The position numbers and the translations under genes are program-made. Below are positions 45,540 to 57,396 of a stretch of DNA of 64,000 bases, piece by piece. Under the pieces are notes generated by a model. It was not told where the DNA came from. It ran no database searches and saw only the letters and a list, made by a program, of their open reading frames with translations. Source of the DNA: Lepraria neglecta (Eukaryota > Ascomycota > Lecanoromycetes > Lecanorales > Stereocaulaceae); NCBI GenBank assembly GCA_033220425.1, contig CM065648.1, positions 372,001 to 436,000 on the forward strand. The letters are read 5' to 3'. Within the stretch, counting starts at the first letter, position 1; every line of letters begins with the position of its first letter.

Positions 45540-45715
45540 GTACCGGCTTCCGACACCCCTAAGCACGGAGACTCTAAACCACCCAAGCACAGTGGCTACA
45601 CCCACTAAGCAGTATTGGGACCTCCTAACTGTTAGCTGGTAGTGCTTGGGGTTTAGGGTGGCGCCTACCCCCCCAACCCCAATCCACCGGGCCAACTAAT
45701 AGACTATATAGCAGG
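45540..45715. repeat. possible end of a DNA transposon with repeated AAGCA motifs
   Basis: Within 150 bases, three same-strand copies of a CACCCxxTAAGCA-like motif (45560-45615) face an inverted copy (TAGTGCTTGGGGTTTAGGG, about 45641-45659). Subterminal repeats of this sort occur in fungal pogo/Tc1 elements. No transposase, no defined ends, no target duplication seen, so only a hint. Confidence 0.25.
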
Positions 45716-45975
45716 TAATGGTAATGGCAGATTTAATGCACAGACTCAGTTCAGTCGGGGCCTGCGCTGCTTTACGCGCGTGTCCAGTCAGTATTACCAC
45801 TCAAGGTTTTATCACAATATTACAGGAGCTTCTAAAAGGAGCTGTTTCGATTTTAAGATTCCCTTTGCAGACAGGAACCATTCTAGCTATAAGCTATAGT
45901 ACAAGATATTACAGTAAAGTATTGATACAGAAGCTGTAAGTTGCACGCCCTTTTTTCTGGTGTTGAAGTAGCTGG

Positions 45976-47208
45976 TCAGAATACTCGTGACAAGTCAATC
46001 ACGTCGTCCATATTATCGTCACCATCGTCTACCACCAAGCTCTCTTTCATTGATTTGTAGACCTTTGACCAGACCTCATCATCGAAGTGGTGGATTTCCT
46101 TATCCTGCAGCACGCCGGGCTTTGTAGGTGAGGCGGTTGGTGTACTTTTCAGAGCCGTTTCAAGCATAGCAACAATGAAGCTAAAGACCATCCCTAAACC
46201 TCCCCCAGCGTGAGTATCCCAGGTGGGAGACTGCACAATGGTTCCGTCATCCTTGATGCAGACAAATCCGAAACGAGTACCATCACTATAAAAGCCTTGG
46301 GTAATGATATCTGTTTTGCCGGCTTTACGGCGGTTCTCCCGGAGGATGGCAAGGTAGGCGATGAGTTGTGACTCTCCGGCACCGAACTCCGATCTTTGTT
46401 TTGCCTCCACGGCAACAAGTAAGGCACCATCTTCATCTTTTGAGCTGTATCCCAGTGCCCAATCAGCGCGACCACTAACGAGAAATCTGCTATTCGGAAT
46501 CGATCGGTTGGGAATCTCTACAGATATGGTGGATTCGGGATATAATTTGATAGACTTTTTTGGTGTTTCGGTGGGCGCGTTGAGGGCCCCTTTTAGAGGA
46601 GTCGACGGTGTAGCAAGAGAAGCGGTTTCGGCCTTGTATTTGAGTCGTAGATATTTTCGACATTGAATGAGGATGATATCAATTGCGATACGGCAAGTAG
46701 CCTCCGATTGATCCTCATAGAACGCGTCACGAAGGTCGTTGAGATTTCGCCCTATATACCAGCTCAGTTAATGTGTGATTACTTGTAACGAGATAACATC
46801 AAGACGTACGTAGTATTTTAGGCTCCTCAAGTATGCTATCTTCTGCCAGCGTCCACTGGGCATCCATAGACAGTATGTCGAAAGTAAGACCAAACACTTC
46901 GACCATCTGAGGGATGGTTGTATCACCCGCAGTAATCTATGATATTACAGTTATTACAACAGGTTCCAATAGTAAGAGGCAGAGCGTCAAATAATTAAGA
47001 TAGGGTGAAATACCTTTACTAAGCCTTCGGCTGCCTTGACGCGAGCAAGATACTGGCGGAGAAGCTCCACCGGCGAGATATTGAACGAGGGGTTAATGAG
47101 ATCTAGCATAACCTGCAAAGCAGGTCTAGCTAGCAGCTCCTTTGTTGATGAGACATGTTGGATCTCGGCACTCATTGTATTGATTTCGTTCTCAGAGAAC
47201 GACATCAT
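45976..47208 (-). CDS. PD-(D/E)XK nuclease-like protein of an accessory family
   Basis: Three exons in descending order: 47208-47014, 46936-46810, 46751-45976; phases agree. Starting at the double ATG at 47208 gives 365 aa, but the frame is open further upstream, so the start is uncertain. The C-terminal half has the nuclease fold signature: GRADWALGY (Asp, about residue 203), LLVAVEAKQRSEF (ExK, about 221) and ESQLIAYLAIL (Gln in the following helix). Then come TQGFYSDGTRFGFVCI and GMVFSFIVAMLETALKSTP, and an acidic tail. The N-terminal half is helical and unassigned. Families like this are expanded and patchy in Leotiomycetes. The possible roles (nuclease effector, genome conflict, element-borne gene) are inference only. 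It is the only intact gene in about 9 kb of decayed sequence. Confidence 0.75.
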
Positions 47209-48927
47209 TGGAGTGCGCTCGTTAGCGAAGCTGTGCACGATCTCAAAGTAACCTAGCGAGAGAAAATCTATGTGGGGTGTTGTATGAGGCGACGACTTCG
47301 TGCTAAGGAGCTGTATGATTTTACTTTTTGTTGGTTTTGCACTACTCAGCCCTATCGCTTGGTATTTAGCAAGAGATTTTCGTAGGTGAATCAACCATCC
47401 GTAGAAAAGATAGGTCCCTGATTGGTGGGTAGAAGGACGATGTATTGTTCTATGAGGACTGCGGGGCTAAAAGCTACTATTCGCTGACTAATCTTCTGTT
47501 CCGGGAGCCTATATTTCCAACACTTTTCCACGAGTCTACACCTAAGCCTGATTGGGAATAGTTGACCTTTTTTGAGAGCAATTGCAAAATGTAAGCTACG
47601 ATTGCAATGAGTACATGTATAATTGCGCTTGATCATTTTTTCCGTCCCCGCCTGGCCTATTTAACGTGGTTATATATATATATGTGTACAGCGAAGATTG
47701 ATGTGTTATGTATACTGGGTGTTAGGAAGTAAAGAGGGGAAGAGAGCGAATATTGGGTGGTTATACGCCAAGATGCTGAAAGGAAGATTTTATAGGGCTA
47801 GGAATATAGGAGAATAAAGAAGTGGTATAGCGTGAAGGGGTAAAGGTCGACTGATAAACTCACCTGAAGTATCAAAGTGTATAACGAATACGTACTCAAG
47901 CTCTGTAAGATGATTTATTGGCAATAAATGCCATATAAAGGGTGTTTCGCGGATTATATATGGACCGAAGTAGAAATAGAGGGGATAAATACCGACGAAC
48001 GAGTGATGAAGATGAACGAAAGCAGCCGTATACTTCGAGGAGTTGGGAATTAAACGACCTTCCTTAAGTCGCTGTAGATACTATTATAGATGAAGATCTA
48101 CCGTCATAGTAATACTCCATAGGATTACTCTGGTGCATACGGTAGTCGCAGTAGATATATGTTGCCTTTTACTTATTGGATATCAAGTCATGAACCACTC
48201 TTGCATCAAGGGCGTAAGGTAAAGAATTGTGAAGGAAAGGCCGTTCCGGTTCTCATGCTGATATCGGGCTTCTCTTATGTGAGCGTGATCTGGCACGAAG
48301 TCACGAGGAAGAAGATGGGGCTAAAGCCGATGAATGTCTCAAAGAACGCTGTACCTTCACCGTTGTAATACATGCATGTTGGCGTCATGCCCAGGCCAAG
48401 TCGACAAAGAATGGTCTTTAGAGCTCAAGCCCTGCTCTTGTAAGAGGCAAGCAACAGTCATGCACAGCTGGATTTGGTGGCAGCATTTCAGTTGTTTGAC
48501 GACAGCCTTCTCACACCAGAGCAGACTTGCGTTCGTTCTCTTGGTTACAGGCCATATGCAACTAGTAAAGAAAATTTGACGTTCAGCAAATCCGACATTC
48601 ATCCTCAGATTCGGTTGGCAAAAGAGTGCAGGTCATATCAGCAGACCAGTTCTGAAGCACACAGATATGAAAACTTGATCCGTGTTTCCTGGCTTCGCGC
48701 TACCGATGTTAATCGTAGCCACGATCTTTCAAGCAACACTTCATTTCAGAGCTCAGCGTAGTTCTTTCGGTGTCACCTACGCACTTTGGGAGGCACCGAA
48801 GTGTTTCTAGAATGTGTGACACTCTCTAACTGCTTCAGTCACAGGTAATGAAGTAGCGACTTAGCGCTTTCCAAATCCGACGTCGTCACATCCACAATCG
48901 AGCAGTCGAGCAGTCTCGAGCATCGTC
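47209..48927. other. AT-rich spacer, no gene recognised
   Basis: About 1.7 kb. The part 47640-48150 is visibly AT-rich with a (TA)n run near 47672-47684. A minus-strand frame abutting the nuclease gene (47636-47391) could hold an upstream exon (it ends VLLPTNQGPIFSTDG), but no splice join was convincing. Nothing else recognised. Confidence 0.4.
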
Positions 48928-49715
48928 TCATCTACTTCCCAACGCACCAAATGCTTTCCCCAATTTCTGAGCCTTCTTAACATCTCTAAAAGTCAGACTG
49001 ACCCTCGTCTCCCTGACGACCTGTCCTCCCGAAAAAGCCCCCTGATCTCCAAGGAGCTGCCAATTAGCAATTCCCTCTGCGCCCAGGTCCTCATCAATCT
49101 CAATCTGACCGATCCCGTGTAGACAGTCCGTGTACAACTCTCCAGTCGTAATCAACAGACTCCTTGGCTCCTGTAATATTCGCCATCCAACACCCTTCGC
49201 CTGATCCTTTGGCTTCACATCTAGTACAATATGTGACCCTAGCGAGATCGTAGCCACAACGGGGTAGTAAGCATCTCCATCTTCATGGGCGTGTATGCCT
49301 TGCCCGGGCTGATATTCGTTGATGAGGCAGTGATTTGATACGCCGTGGGGCGAATTGCTGAAGATGTTGTCCTTGGAGTCATTCAAGAGGGGAATGGAAA
49401 GTAGACGTGGTATCACGGGATCTGAGAGCCAGGCAGGCAGGTCTGCAGCAAGAAGCGTGTTGCTAGATGAGAGTGGAGATGGGTGGGCTTGGAGTCGTCG
49501 GTGCGAGAGGTGCTTCCAGGTTGGGAGAGGGACCGTATTGATCTGTGACATTGAGTCAGCGATACGAGAAGAACGAGAAGAGATACCACCGGTACCTTTC
49601 GCAAGAGTTGTTCCTCTTCTGTTGGCGTGATGAAGTTGGGAACGTAGTAGCCCGAAGCTGGGAGTGAAGAGATCAAGGCCTCTTGAAGGGTGGAAGGAAG
49701 CTTGAGGTCCTCCAT
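48928..49715 (-). CDS. AlkB-type 2-oxoglutarate/Fe(II) dioxygenase, ALKBH6-like
   Basis: Two exons, 49715-49596 and 49542-48928, giving 244 aa, close to human ALKBH6 (238 aa). It starts MEDLKLPSTLQEALISSLP and includes GYYVPNFITPTEEEQLL, then GVSNHCLINEYQPGQGI. The iron-binding HxD is in HAHEDGDAYYPVVATISLGS, the distal His is in TDCLHGI, and the 2-oxoglutarate Arg is in the final RETRVSLTFRDVKK. AlkB enzymes oxidatively demethylate nucleic acids or proteins; the ALKBH6 substrate is not settled. The gene marks the right border of the accessory stretch. Confidence 0.93.
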
Positions 49716-50085
49716 CTCATTGACCGCGGAGAATACAATGTCATGATGGATTAGGACGAGCCAACGGACGTAGTCCTTGTTGAGCTGTGATGTTTGTACC
49801 CGTCGATGAAGTGTCGAGCTTCCCCGGAATCGGGGCCTTTGGCGGGGCTGATCGCCCTAAAGAGCCCCACGGCAGGGCGCCTAATCCCCGGAAATGCGGC
49901 TACTTGGCGCAACACCAAGCATCAACACTCCAACTCTACTGGGCATCCGACTTGCTTTGTGTTCAGATACATAATGTGTTGAGTCAAATCTCACGTACTT
50001 TCTGACGGCAAGCACCTTAGCATCTGATCTTCGATTGGACAAATGGCCCACCTTCCTCCCATAGTCGAACGTATCGACCTCAAGT
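49716..50085. other. spacer with the ALKBH6 promoter
   Basis: About 370 bases upstream of the ALKBH6-like gene and of the F-box relic, which diverge. Nothing specific recognised. Confidence 0.5.
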
Positions 50086-51750
50086 ATGGATGCAACTGCA
50101 GCCTTACCGAATGAGATGTGGCTCAAAATTCTTGGCTACTGCAGCAGGAAAGACCTCAGAACAGTACGTCTGACGGGTGAGAAGCATCTCGAGATGCTGG
50201 CATCCCAGCAGCTTTTCACAACAGTTTATGTCGCTGGTCGCCGTGGTGTACTGGATGTCTTTATGAAGCTTACCACGGTGAGCGACATGTCTAGCTAGTT
50301 CAAATCCAATGTGGATAGTTTTACATTTGTTAGAAGTGTTATCAAATTTATAGCCGACGTTACTCCAGCAGCTCGTCTTTTTTCAATCAAGCATTACTGA
50401 CCTGGGGAACTACTAGCACCCTATCTACCGCCACCAAATCAAAGAGGTCATCTACGATAATTCCTGGTTTGAAATCCCGCGGGCGTAGGCGACTTTGCAA
50501 ACGGCTGTCTCATGAGGGTGTATCGTGAATCTGGTGCTGAAGACCCTAGGGTTCCTTCGCTATTCATGGACCAGGAGTAGATTCAAACCGAAGAGCTTTT
50601 TGATTGTTTCAAGACCGCGTTCTTAGGGCTCTCACATCTAAGGCGGGTGGCGGTTGTCGACCTGTCTCGTACTGTTGGCCTGCTGGGTGATGTTGTTGAC
50701 TTGGATGGCGGGCCACTAATCAACCGGCTTCTTCCAGGGACTGTCCAAGGAGAGGTCCAACCATACAACACCGGAGTGTGCTGTGCCATTAGCAAGGACC
50801 TGAAATGCAGCTCCCATGGAAGCACATTTCGGAGACAGTTCGGCGGCATTATGCAGCTTATACGGGGTTTGGCCTTGTCAGATTTACCAAGCTTTGACAG
50901 TCTCAGCCTTGGGAACGGTACCCAATCCTATGACTCTTATGGCAAGCGCGATGGCCATGAGCGCCCCAGCTACGGTGGAATCTCTAACTGGTGCTTTAAT
51001 CCAGCAAGTGGGCTCTCTTTTGAGCTCCTGCGGGCCGTCTTTCCGCGCCTGCGCAGCTTAGATCTCACGCGCAGATAAGGGGACATAGAGCAACCATGAC
51101 ACCGTTTGGGCTTCTCCGAGAGCAAAGAAGATGCACTTGCGGACGCTCCTTGACAAGGCTGTTGTCCTCGAGGTGCTCAAGTTGAATGGCCAGGTTGACA
51201 CTGCTTACTTGGATCTGGAAATACTTTGCCAGAAAATGGGCTGAGAAAGCTGAGAGTGCTCGAGTTAACGTGCTGTGTATGGAACTATTCCGACTTTACT
51301 GGCTTCCTCCCGCGCCATAGAGACACCATTCGACGCGTCAAATTCGATTGTTTCAGCCTTCTTGATGGTGCCTGGGAGGACCTACAGGCGTTCATGCCGC
51401 TGAATGTTCCAGAAACGAGCTCGATTTGGGGCTTCATGTGGTAGCACGGTAGACCTCTACCTTACCCCGATAACAATATTTCCGATGTAGACAACTGGGA
51501 CGATGTTCTCTTTGGGACAGAATACCAATATTTGGACGAGGATTCGGGAGTATGGGCTGGTATCGACAATGAAGGCAGCATTTGGTCAGAAGATCTCGAG
51601 TACGCGAGCGGTAGTGATCATGGGGATCTTGATCTAGAACTTCTTGCAAGAGAGGGGGTCCGAGAACTATACTCAACTGTGGTCCTGAAGCTACGAGCCA
51701 ATAACGACACGGGGTTGGAGACCTGGTCTTACCAACGCATAGACTCCTCA
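50086..51750 (+). pseudogene. broken F-box gene
   Basis: Begins with an intact F-box (LPNEMWLKILGYCSRKDLRT) from the ATG at 50086. The frame then closes at 50298. Coding-like pieces continue downstream in changing frames: 50647-51078 (VAVVDLSRTVG, ending LRAVFPRLRSLDLTRR), 51226-51444 (RKLRVLELTCCVWNYSDF) and 51532 to about 51750. This is the usual layout of a fungal F-box protein with a loose leucine-rich C-terminal part (about 550 residues when whole). Several stops interrupt it, so it is unlikely to be functional. Some breaks could be introns I did not resolve, but in-frame stops inside otherwise good coding blocks argue for decay. Its 3' end overlaps the GH5 gene on the other strand. Confidence 0.65.
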
Positions 51751-53408
51751 AAAGCAGATACTCCCTGCCGAAAACCATGCTCATATTCCCATGCAAAGTC
51801 TCCGCTCTGTCCACTATCCCGCAACCTCTTTAACATCCACAGCTCCAAGGATCCAATCATATCGGCTCTATTTCTTGCGCCTTCGATAGCTCCATTAGCT
51901 CTCATCTCATAGAATGCTAAGGCATCCGCAAAACCCAAATCCCAACCCTGCTCGAACCTCCAATGCTCAAAGCAACCTCCGGGAGCCGTTCGCTCCCAAT
52001 ACGCAACGTGACTATCCACTGCATCTCTCTTCTTCCCATCCCTCAAACCCCTTGCCGTTCTTACCCTCCCCCTAATTTCCTCAAACTCCAACATCAAGTT
52101 CTCCGGCGGCACCACCGCTCCCTTCCGTACCATCTCCCAAACTCCCCACTCACCCCCATCCATCCACTCCATCTTCGCAGTCCAGAAAAACGCACCCCCA
52201 GCCCTCTTCATCCACTGCTCACTCTGCACCTGTCCAAACCGCCTCACCAACTCCTCTCTATCCTCGCCCCGCGCTTTGCCCCAAGACTCCCCACTCATAG
52301 CACAGCTCCACTCCCCAACAAGCACCTGCACAGCGCCTTTATCAACCACGCTCCCACCAGCCACTTGCACATCCCTAAACTCCCCACCCACACGCTCAAT
52401 AATCTCCCGCGGACTCTGCTCCTTATCTTCCTCCGTAAAAGTAAAGTATCTAGGCACCGCAACACCAACAGGATTCCCCTTCCCCTTCTCTTCCGTATAC
52501 TTATTCATCCCCCCACACCACTCCACCGCCCCCGGCAAATCCCACGCATCACTAATCCAAAGCGGCACACTCGCATCAACCTCCCCAACAGCCCGCACAA
52601 CATCCTCATACCACGCCCACATCCCCCTATCACCAGCGCCCCAGCACGCTTCATTACACAACTGTATCCCCACACACCCTCTTATACCTCCACTTGCAAC
52701 CTCCCCCGCCATGAAGACTAAACACCGTTTCGCCAGCTCTAGGTTTTGACTGTTTCCCCATAAGTCTGCGCGCCCAGTAGATGTGCCGCTGTGATCTTGC
52801 GTGTTGGCGCCACCGGGGAGGGCGTGGAGGTCTAGGAGGATAGCTATGCCGACGGCGTGGAGACGGGAGCAGAGGTTGAGGACGGCGGGCCAGGCGTGGA
52901 CGTAGACGGAGGAGATGGGGGATGCGAATGGTGTACCGTGCGTGAAGGCAGATCCGAGGGTGAAATAGCCGATTGGGAGGCGGATGGTTGTTATATGTGC
53001 TTCATAAGCCAACCACTCCATCTCCCCATCAGACAGCGCGGATGCCCAATGCCGCTCCCATTTCTGCCGTGTAGCATCTACACCATGTGCAGCTAATGAT
53101 CTGGTGTGACCATTTCTGTATCAGCCCAGCCATTGGTGGCGATACAGGAGGCACTGGGCGTACGCAGTAACGGCATCGAGCTCGCTATCGCCCTTGGCGC
53201 TGGCTTCGAACATGGATGGGAAGAGCCATTTCTCAAGGACGAAGATTGAGCCGAGGTTTGTGCCGTGGTGGACGCGGTAGCGGAGGGTGTCGAGGGGTGT
53301 GGGTGGGGATACGGTTGGGGGAGAGGGAGCTTGAGGGGGTTGTTGGTGTGACTGTGGAGGGTGGGAGGGTGGGTGGGAGTGGGTGGCTTTGTTGAGGAGT
53401 TTGCGCAT
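51729..53408 (-). CDS. GH5 family glucan beta-glucosidase-like enzyme
   Basis: Two exons, 53408-53164 and 53100-51729; 538 aa. A Pro/His-rich leader without a signal peptide is followed by the GH5 barrel: YRVHHGTNLGSIFVLEKWL, HITTIRLPIGYF, VGIAILLDLHALPGGAN with HSGTSTGR, acid/base Glu in IQLCNEACW, and nucleophile Glu in VLVGEWSCA, then GGAFFWTAKMEW. The block order is that of exo-beta-1,3-glucanase-type GH5 enzymes (hydrolysis of wall or storage beta-glucan). Lack of a signal peptide suggests a cytosolic or unconventionally exported enzyme. A C-terminal extension (about 120 aa, ARNRADMIGSLELW) is present in many fungal copies. The acceptor at 53101 was chosen over ATTAG 8 bases downstream because it keeps the frame. 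Confidence 0.88.
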
Positions 53409-53684
53409 ATTCGAACGGCGAGATTTACAGGTATTCAAGGAATAATTCGGTGTTACAAGCCATTTGGGGTTTTGAGGCCTTGCCAATAATGAGATAGGGA
53501 TGGTGATTCTAGGTTCAAGAATTCACGATTAAGGAACAAGGTAATATCCCAACTTCTACGTCATAGCATCAAATTTCGTTCTCTATATCATAACAATACT
53601 ACTATCATGTCTATCCAATTGATTTTGCAACCCTTCGGCAGATCGTTGAAGGTGTCTGGCATCAAAGTATCTGAAGGATCACAA

Positions 53685-55726
53685 TCAAATGCCCACACGG
53701 AAGAGATACTTCAACTTCAACTGAGCTACATCGTAGCAAATATATTCATTGTGTGCCAGATATCCCCTTGCGGTGGAATCTTTGTTATCACCAAGTCCTT
53801 TTGATGGATCAGGCTGTAGGTTTCAGGTCAGCGTACTGAGCCAGTCTAAATGGTTCACAGGGTAACTCACGACACGAACTCCTTTAAGACTTTCATGGAC
53901 GGATTCTCCGTCCATCCAGCCTTGAGGCGCAGTCCTACCGACGCCGAGAGTCGAGATGCAGTTATGCTTCTTTGCCTGCTCCTCGGCATCGAAGTCGCCG
54001 GTTGGGATCTCGTACATAGGCCTCCCCAATTCAGCTTCGCAGAGGAGCAATAAGCCGGTTCCGCCGCTCATGCTGGCACGGCAATATTGTGCTGATTTGC
54101 TCGACATGTCGGCAAGGTAGATGCCCTAGGGCGAAGGTTTTTAGCATTTAACTGGTTTTGAAGGCGCTATTAAGAAGAATACCTTTCCGAATGCATAGCC
54201 GCTGACGGGAGCTTCGGGCGGTGCAATACGCAAACCTTGTGACAAAATGCCACCGTAATTTGTCGTTCGAGAGCCATGCCACAGCAAACGCTTGTCTTTT
54301 TTCTTCCATTTGCCATACTTCGATTTCGCGAAGCGATCTGCTTCCCCAGCGCGCTCGATGCGGAAGATGTCCTCAAGGCGGTATTTCATACCATGAGCTG
54401 TGCCGGAGGATTTGATGAGATAGTCAGCAAGAGCTTTGTATTCGTCAGACTTGTGATCTAGGGGAGTCATCTCGTTCATGTTGAGCTCTTTGAAGCGTTT
54501 GTCGAGAGTATTGATACTTTCGGCATCTTTGTCTTTGTCAACGCTAGTCTTCATGATGGTATTGGCGACTTCCATGTCTGTGAGAGTATCGAGCATGGAA
54601 GTCTCTTTGCGGAGGATCTCGTTATCATCGATTGGAGGTGGCCGATTGCGGCCGAATTCATGAGGAATTGTCGAATAGTATTTGTTGGAGAAATCTTCGA
54701 TGGCCTATGCTCATAGAAAAATGAGCCTCGTTGAACGACAGGCGGCAAGAAAGTAAGAGCTCCACCTTTGAGATGGTAAATTGCGTGGATACAAATTCTT
54801 AGAAGAATCAAGTAAAAGATTGAAGGTCTTCCCAGTGAGGTAGCTGGTTGAGCGATTGCAGCGAGGACACCTTGCTTGCCAAAAATTGCAGAATGATTTT
54901 GGTAGTTTTCTGTTGGAACATACAGAACAAAAGACTTGATCGACTCACCTCTTTCTGAGAACTACCGTACTTGTTCTGAGCCAGACTAGGATGCTTGATC
55001 AAACTAGCCAGCTCATGCAAATGCTCGAAACCCTGCTTCAAGGTAGCCTTGGACAGCTTTCCAAGAGGTAGCTTGTTAGCATTGTATCCAATAGACTCCA
55101 AAACTGCGTTGAAATGGTTTTGATTGAAGATGAGTTCCATGAGTCGCTGCGTCTGGCGTGGAAGCTTGCTGTCAGCTTGGTCATCGTCGGCATCCTCCTT
55201 CTTGACCTGGTCCTCGGCTTCGTCTTCGTCGTCCTCGTAGTTCCGCTCGAGAAAAGTGTACTTTCCCTTCTTCGCTGGCTCGGATCGGTCATCCCATTTG
55301 TTGCCGGACTTATCTTTGAATTTCTTATTGTATTCTTTGAGTGCGTCTTCCAAGTCGTCCATTGGCCCCATGGCTTTGACTTGCCCGAACTCGCCGACTC
55401 GGCCCCACCGTGTGTGCACAAAGTAGTTGTCGTCTTTTTCATTGTTCAAGAGCTGGAGCCGGTAGAACTGAAGAGTTTTTAGACCCATTGAGCATAGCAT
55501 TGAGATGGGAATATACTTTGTTGTTGTTCCCACCAATGTTTGTTTGGTTTAGGGAGGCGTCAAAGATTATGCCATTATCATCAATATAGACCTTGGCATC
55601 TTCATTGAATCCTTCGTCTAGCGGAACATTGATGTCGTGGGAGACAGCTTTCTGGCCGTCCTGCTTTGGTTGTTTGGCTTTGGCTTTGGCGGTCTGCTTG
55701 CCTGAGGCTTTGCGTTTTGGGGGCAT
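53685..55726 (-). CDS. poly(ADP-ribose) polymerase with WGR domain
   Basis: Five exons: 55726-55517, 55467-54949, 54704-54183, 54125-53871, 53813-53685; 544 aa. A Lys-rich N-terminus (KRKASGKQTAKAKAKQ) is a likely nuclear signal. Then come a WGR domain (FVHTRWGRVGEFGQ), the PARP helical regulatory domain (LMELIFNQNHF, PLGKLSKATLKQGFE, IPHEFGRNRPPPI) and the catalytic domain: LLWHGSRTTNYGGILSQGL (His), GIYLADMSSKSAQYC (Tyr) and YLAHNEYICYD (Glu). The full H-Y-E triad predicts chain-forming activity. It builds poly(ADP-ribose) from NAD at DNA breaks. There is no BRCT domain at the N-terminus, unlike Aspergillus PrpA as I recall it. The third exon is preceded by a longer intron (244 nt). Identity firm. 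Confidence 0.95.
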
Positions 55727-57396
55727 GGTAGTATCTACCGGAAAGCAATTGCGGTTTTCGGAGAATGGGAAATCAGATTGTAGCTTGAAAAAATGAAACT
55801 AAGAAGGTGAGGGAAAGTCCTGTTTTATGCAATTTCAAGCTCACCGTGGATCCTTCAGCTGCCAATGTCACTAACGCACCTCAGATCCTTAAGGGTCGTG
55901 GGGGGCTACAGGCAGCACGGCGGGACTTAGCCCTCTCGGCCTCTTGGTTTTAGGCATCCACACGCCAATGTTGCACGCTATCACGTGAATTTTAGGCATG
56001 ATGGCCGTCATTGGTGATGAAAATCACACTGGAGACTGAGCATTCAATGCTTGCCACTTGCTGGCATTGAGTCAAAAGCATTGGAGACTCTCAAGGGCGA
56101 GGTGGGGTCTTCTAGCGCGACTGTCGCCTAATTTTGCCTCCCAACCCATTCCCTCTAGGGGCCGACCTCCTGTTCCAACTTCCACTCAATGGTATGCCGA
56201 TGCCAACCAACGAACTGTCGATGCAAACCGTCAATGCTTCAATCCGTCTCTTTCGGATGTGGTAGCTTTCGCATACTTCAGCCATGAATCGAACGCTTCA
56301 AATTGAAGTAAGAGAACAGGAGTCTCGATGCTGCAAAGAGATGTTGCAGGCCGAGCAGACAGACCTACTACGCGTCACCTGGTCGAGTCGGCTCCTAAGG
56401 CAGCTGGAGTTCGGGTGGCCATTTTTAATGCTGAAAACGCATGGTGGTCTGATCGCTAGTGCTTCCCAGCACCAAGCATGACTTATGCCGGTTGTGTTAC
56501 CAAGGCCTTCAGCATCGACCATTAGAAGGAAAGCCCGGCGAAGTTTTTTCTATGCAATCGAACTATTCAAGAAGGAAGAAGTAGCAGTGGCGCTGCCGCA
56601 GATTGCTTTGGACTTTTCTCTTAGGCTTGAACCTCCTACGTGTCTTTTATGCCTTTCTAGATGCATCTCTTTTCTGCTATTGAGGGTGCATTATTTCGAA
56701 GTCATGGTACTCTATCTCACTACCACCTACTCATGAACCTCGCATTGAGCTCTTAACTTGCGCTTATGTCTATTTCTGAAAGACTCCTAAACACGGGTAT
56801 CTCTGTTCCAAATCCATCGACGTTCGGTTTAAGCGCACGCTCGGATCTTTACGATGGGACAAAGCCACGATAAAACTCCGATATCGAGCCCATATCCTTG
56901 CTAATTACTGGGAATCCTGTTGGGACTGGAGCGGCACTCAGCCCGTTCCTGCGGCAAGCGCTTCATCGTCTTAATCGCCCGTGCTTCTCGACCACCTGGA
57001 TCTCCGAGGTTATTCGTTACTCAGATGATACCACTCACTATTCACGTTGTGGTTAATTGCCACACGCCTGTTTCGCCTCGTCCCACTTCCACGTTACATT
57101 ACCTATTTGGGCAAAAGGCAAACGGATTGGACCTCGAAACGTCTAGACGGCGACACCCGCTGTTCCATTCCAAACATAGTGGCTCTTTCCACGTGCTTGT
57201 CTCAGCTCTACTTACGCGGGCCGTAGTTGATGGCAATGGTTTATTGTTATATTCGAAGAGGGAGCTTTCCAAATACAAGGCGGTCCTGTTTCCTTTCATC
57301 TCTATTGTAATTGTCAGCTGGCTGTATTTTGCATTCGGAGCTCAGAGAGAGTAGACTGTTGCACGTTGGTCTCAACTATCTCAAAGGTTCTATAAA
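55727..57396. other. no gene recognised
   Basis: About 1.7 kb. Frames at 56058-56736 and 56920-57354 (+) show no domain. The first 150 bases are the PARP promoter and leader. The last part is upstream of the decayed secreted-protein gene. Confidence 0.45.

Noticed and set aside
54705-54948. Possible extra exon inside the 244-nt PARP intron
   Set aside because: The flanking exons join to an uninterrupted PARP regulatory domain (SSQKE then AIEDFSNKYY); any inserted exon would disrupt it.
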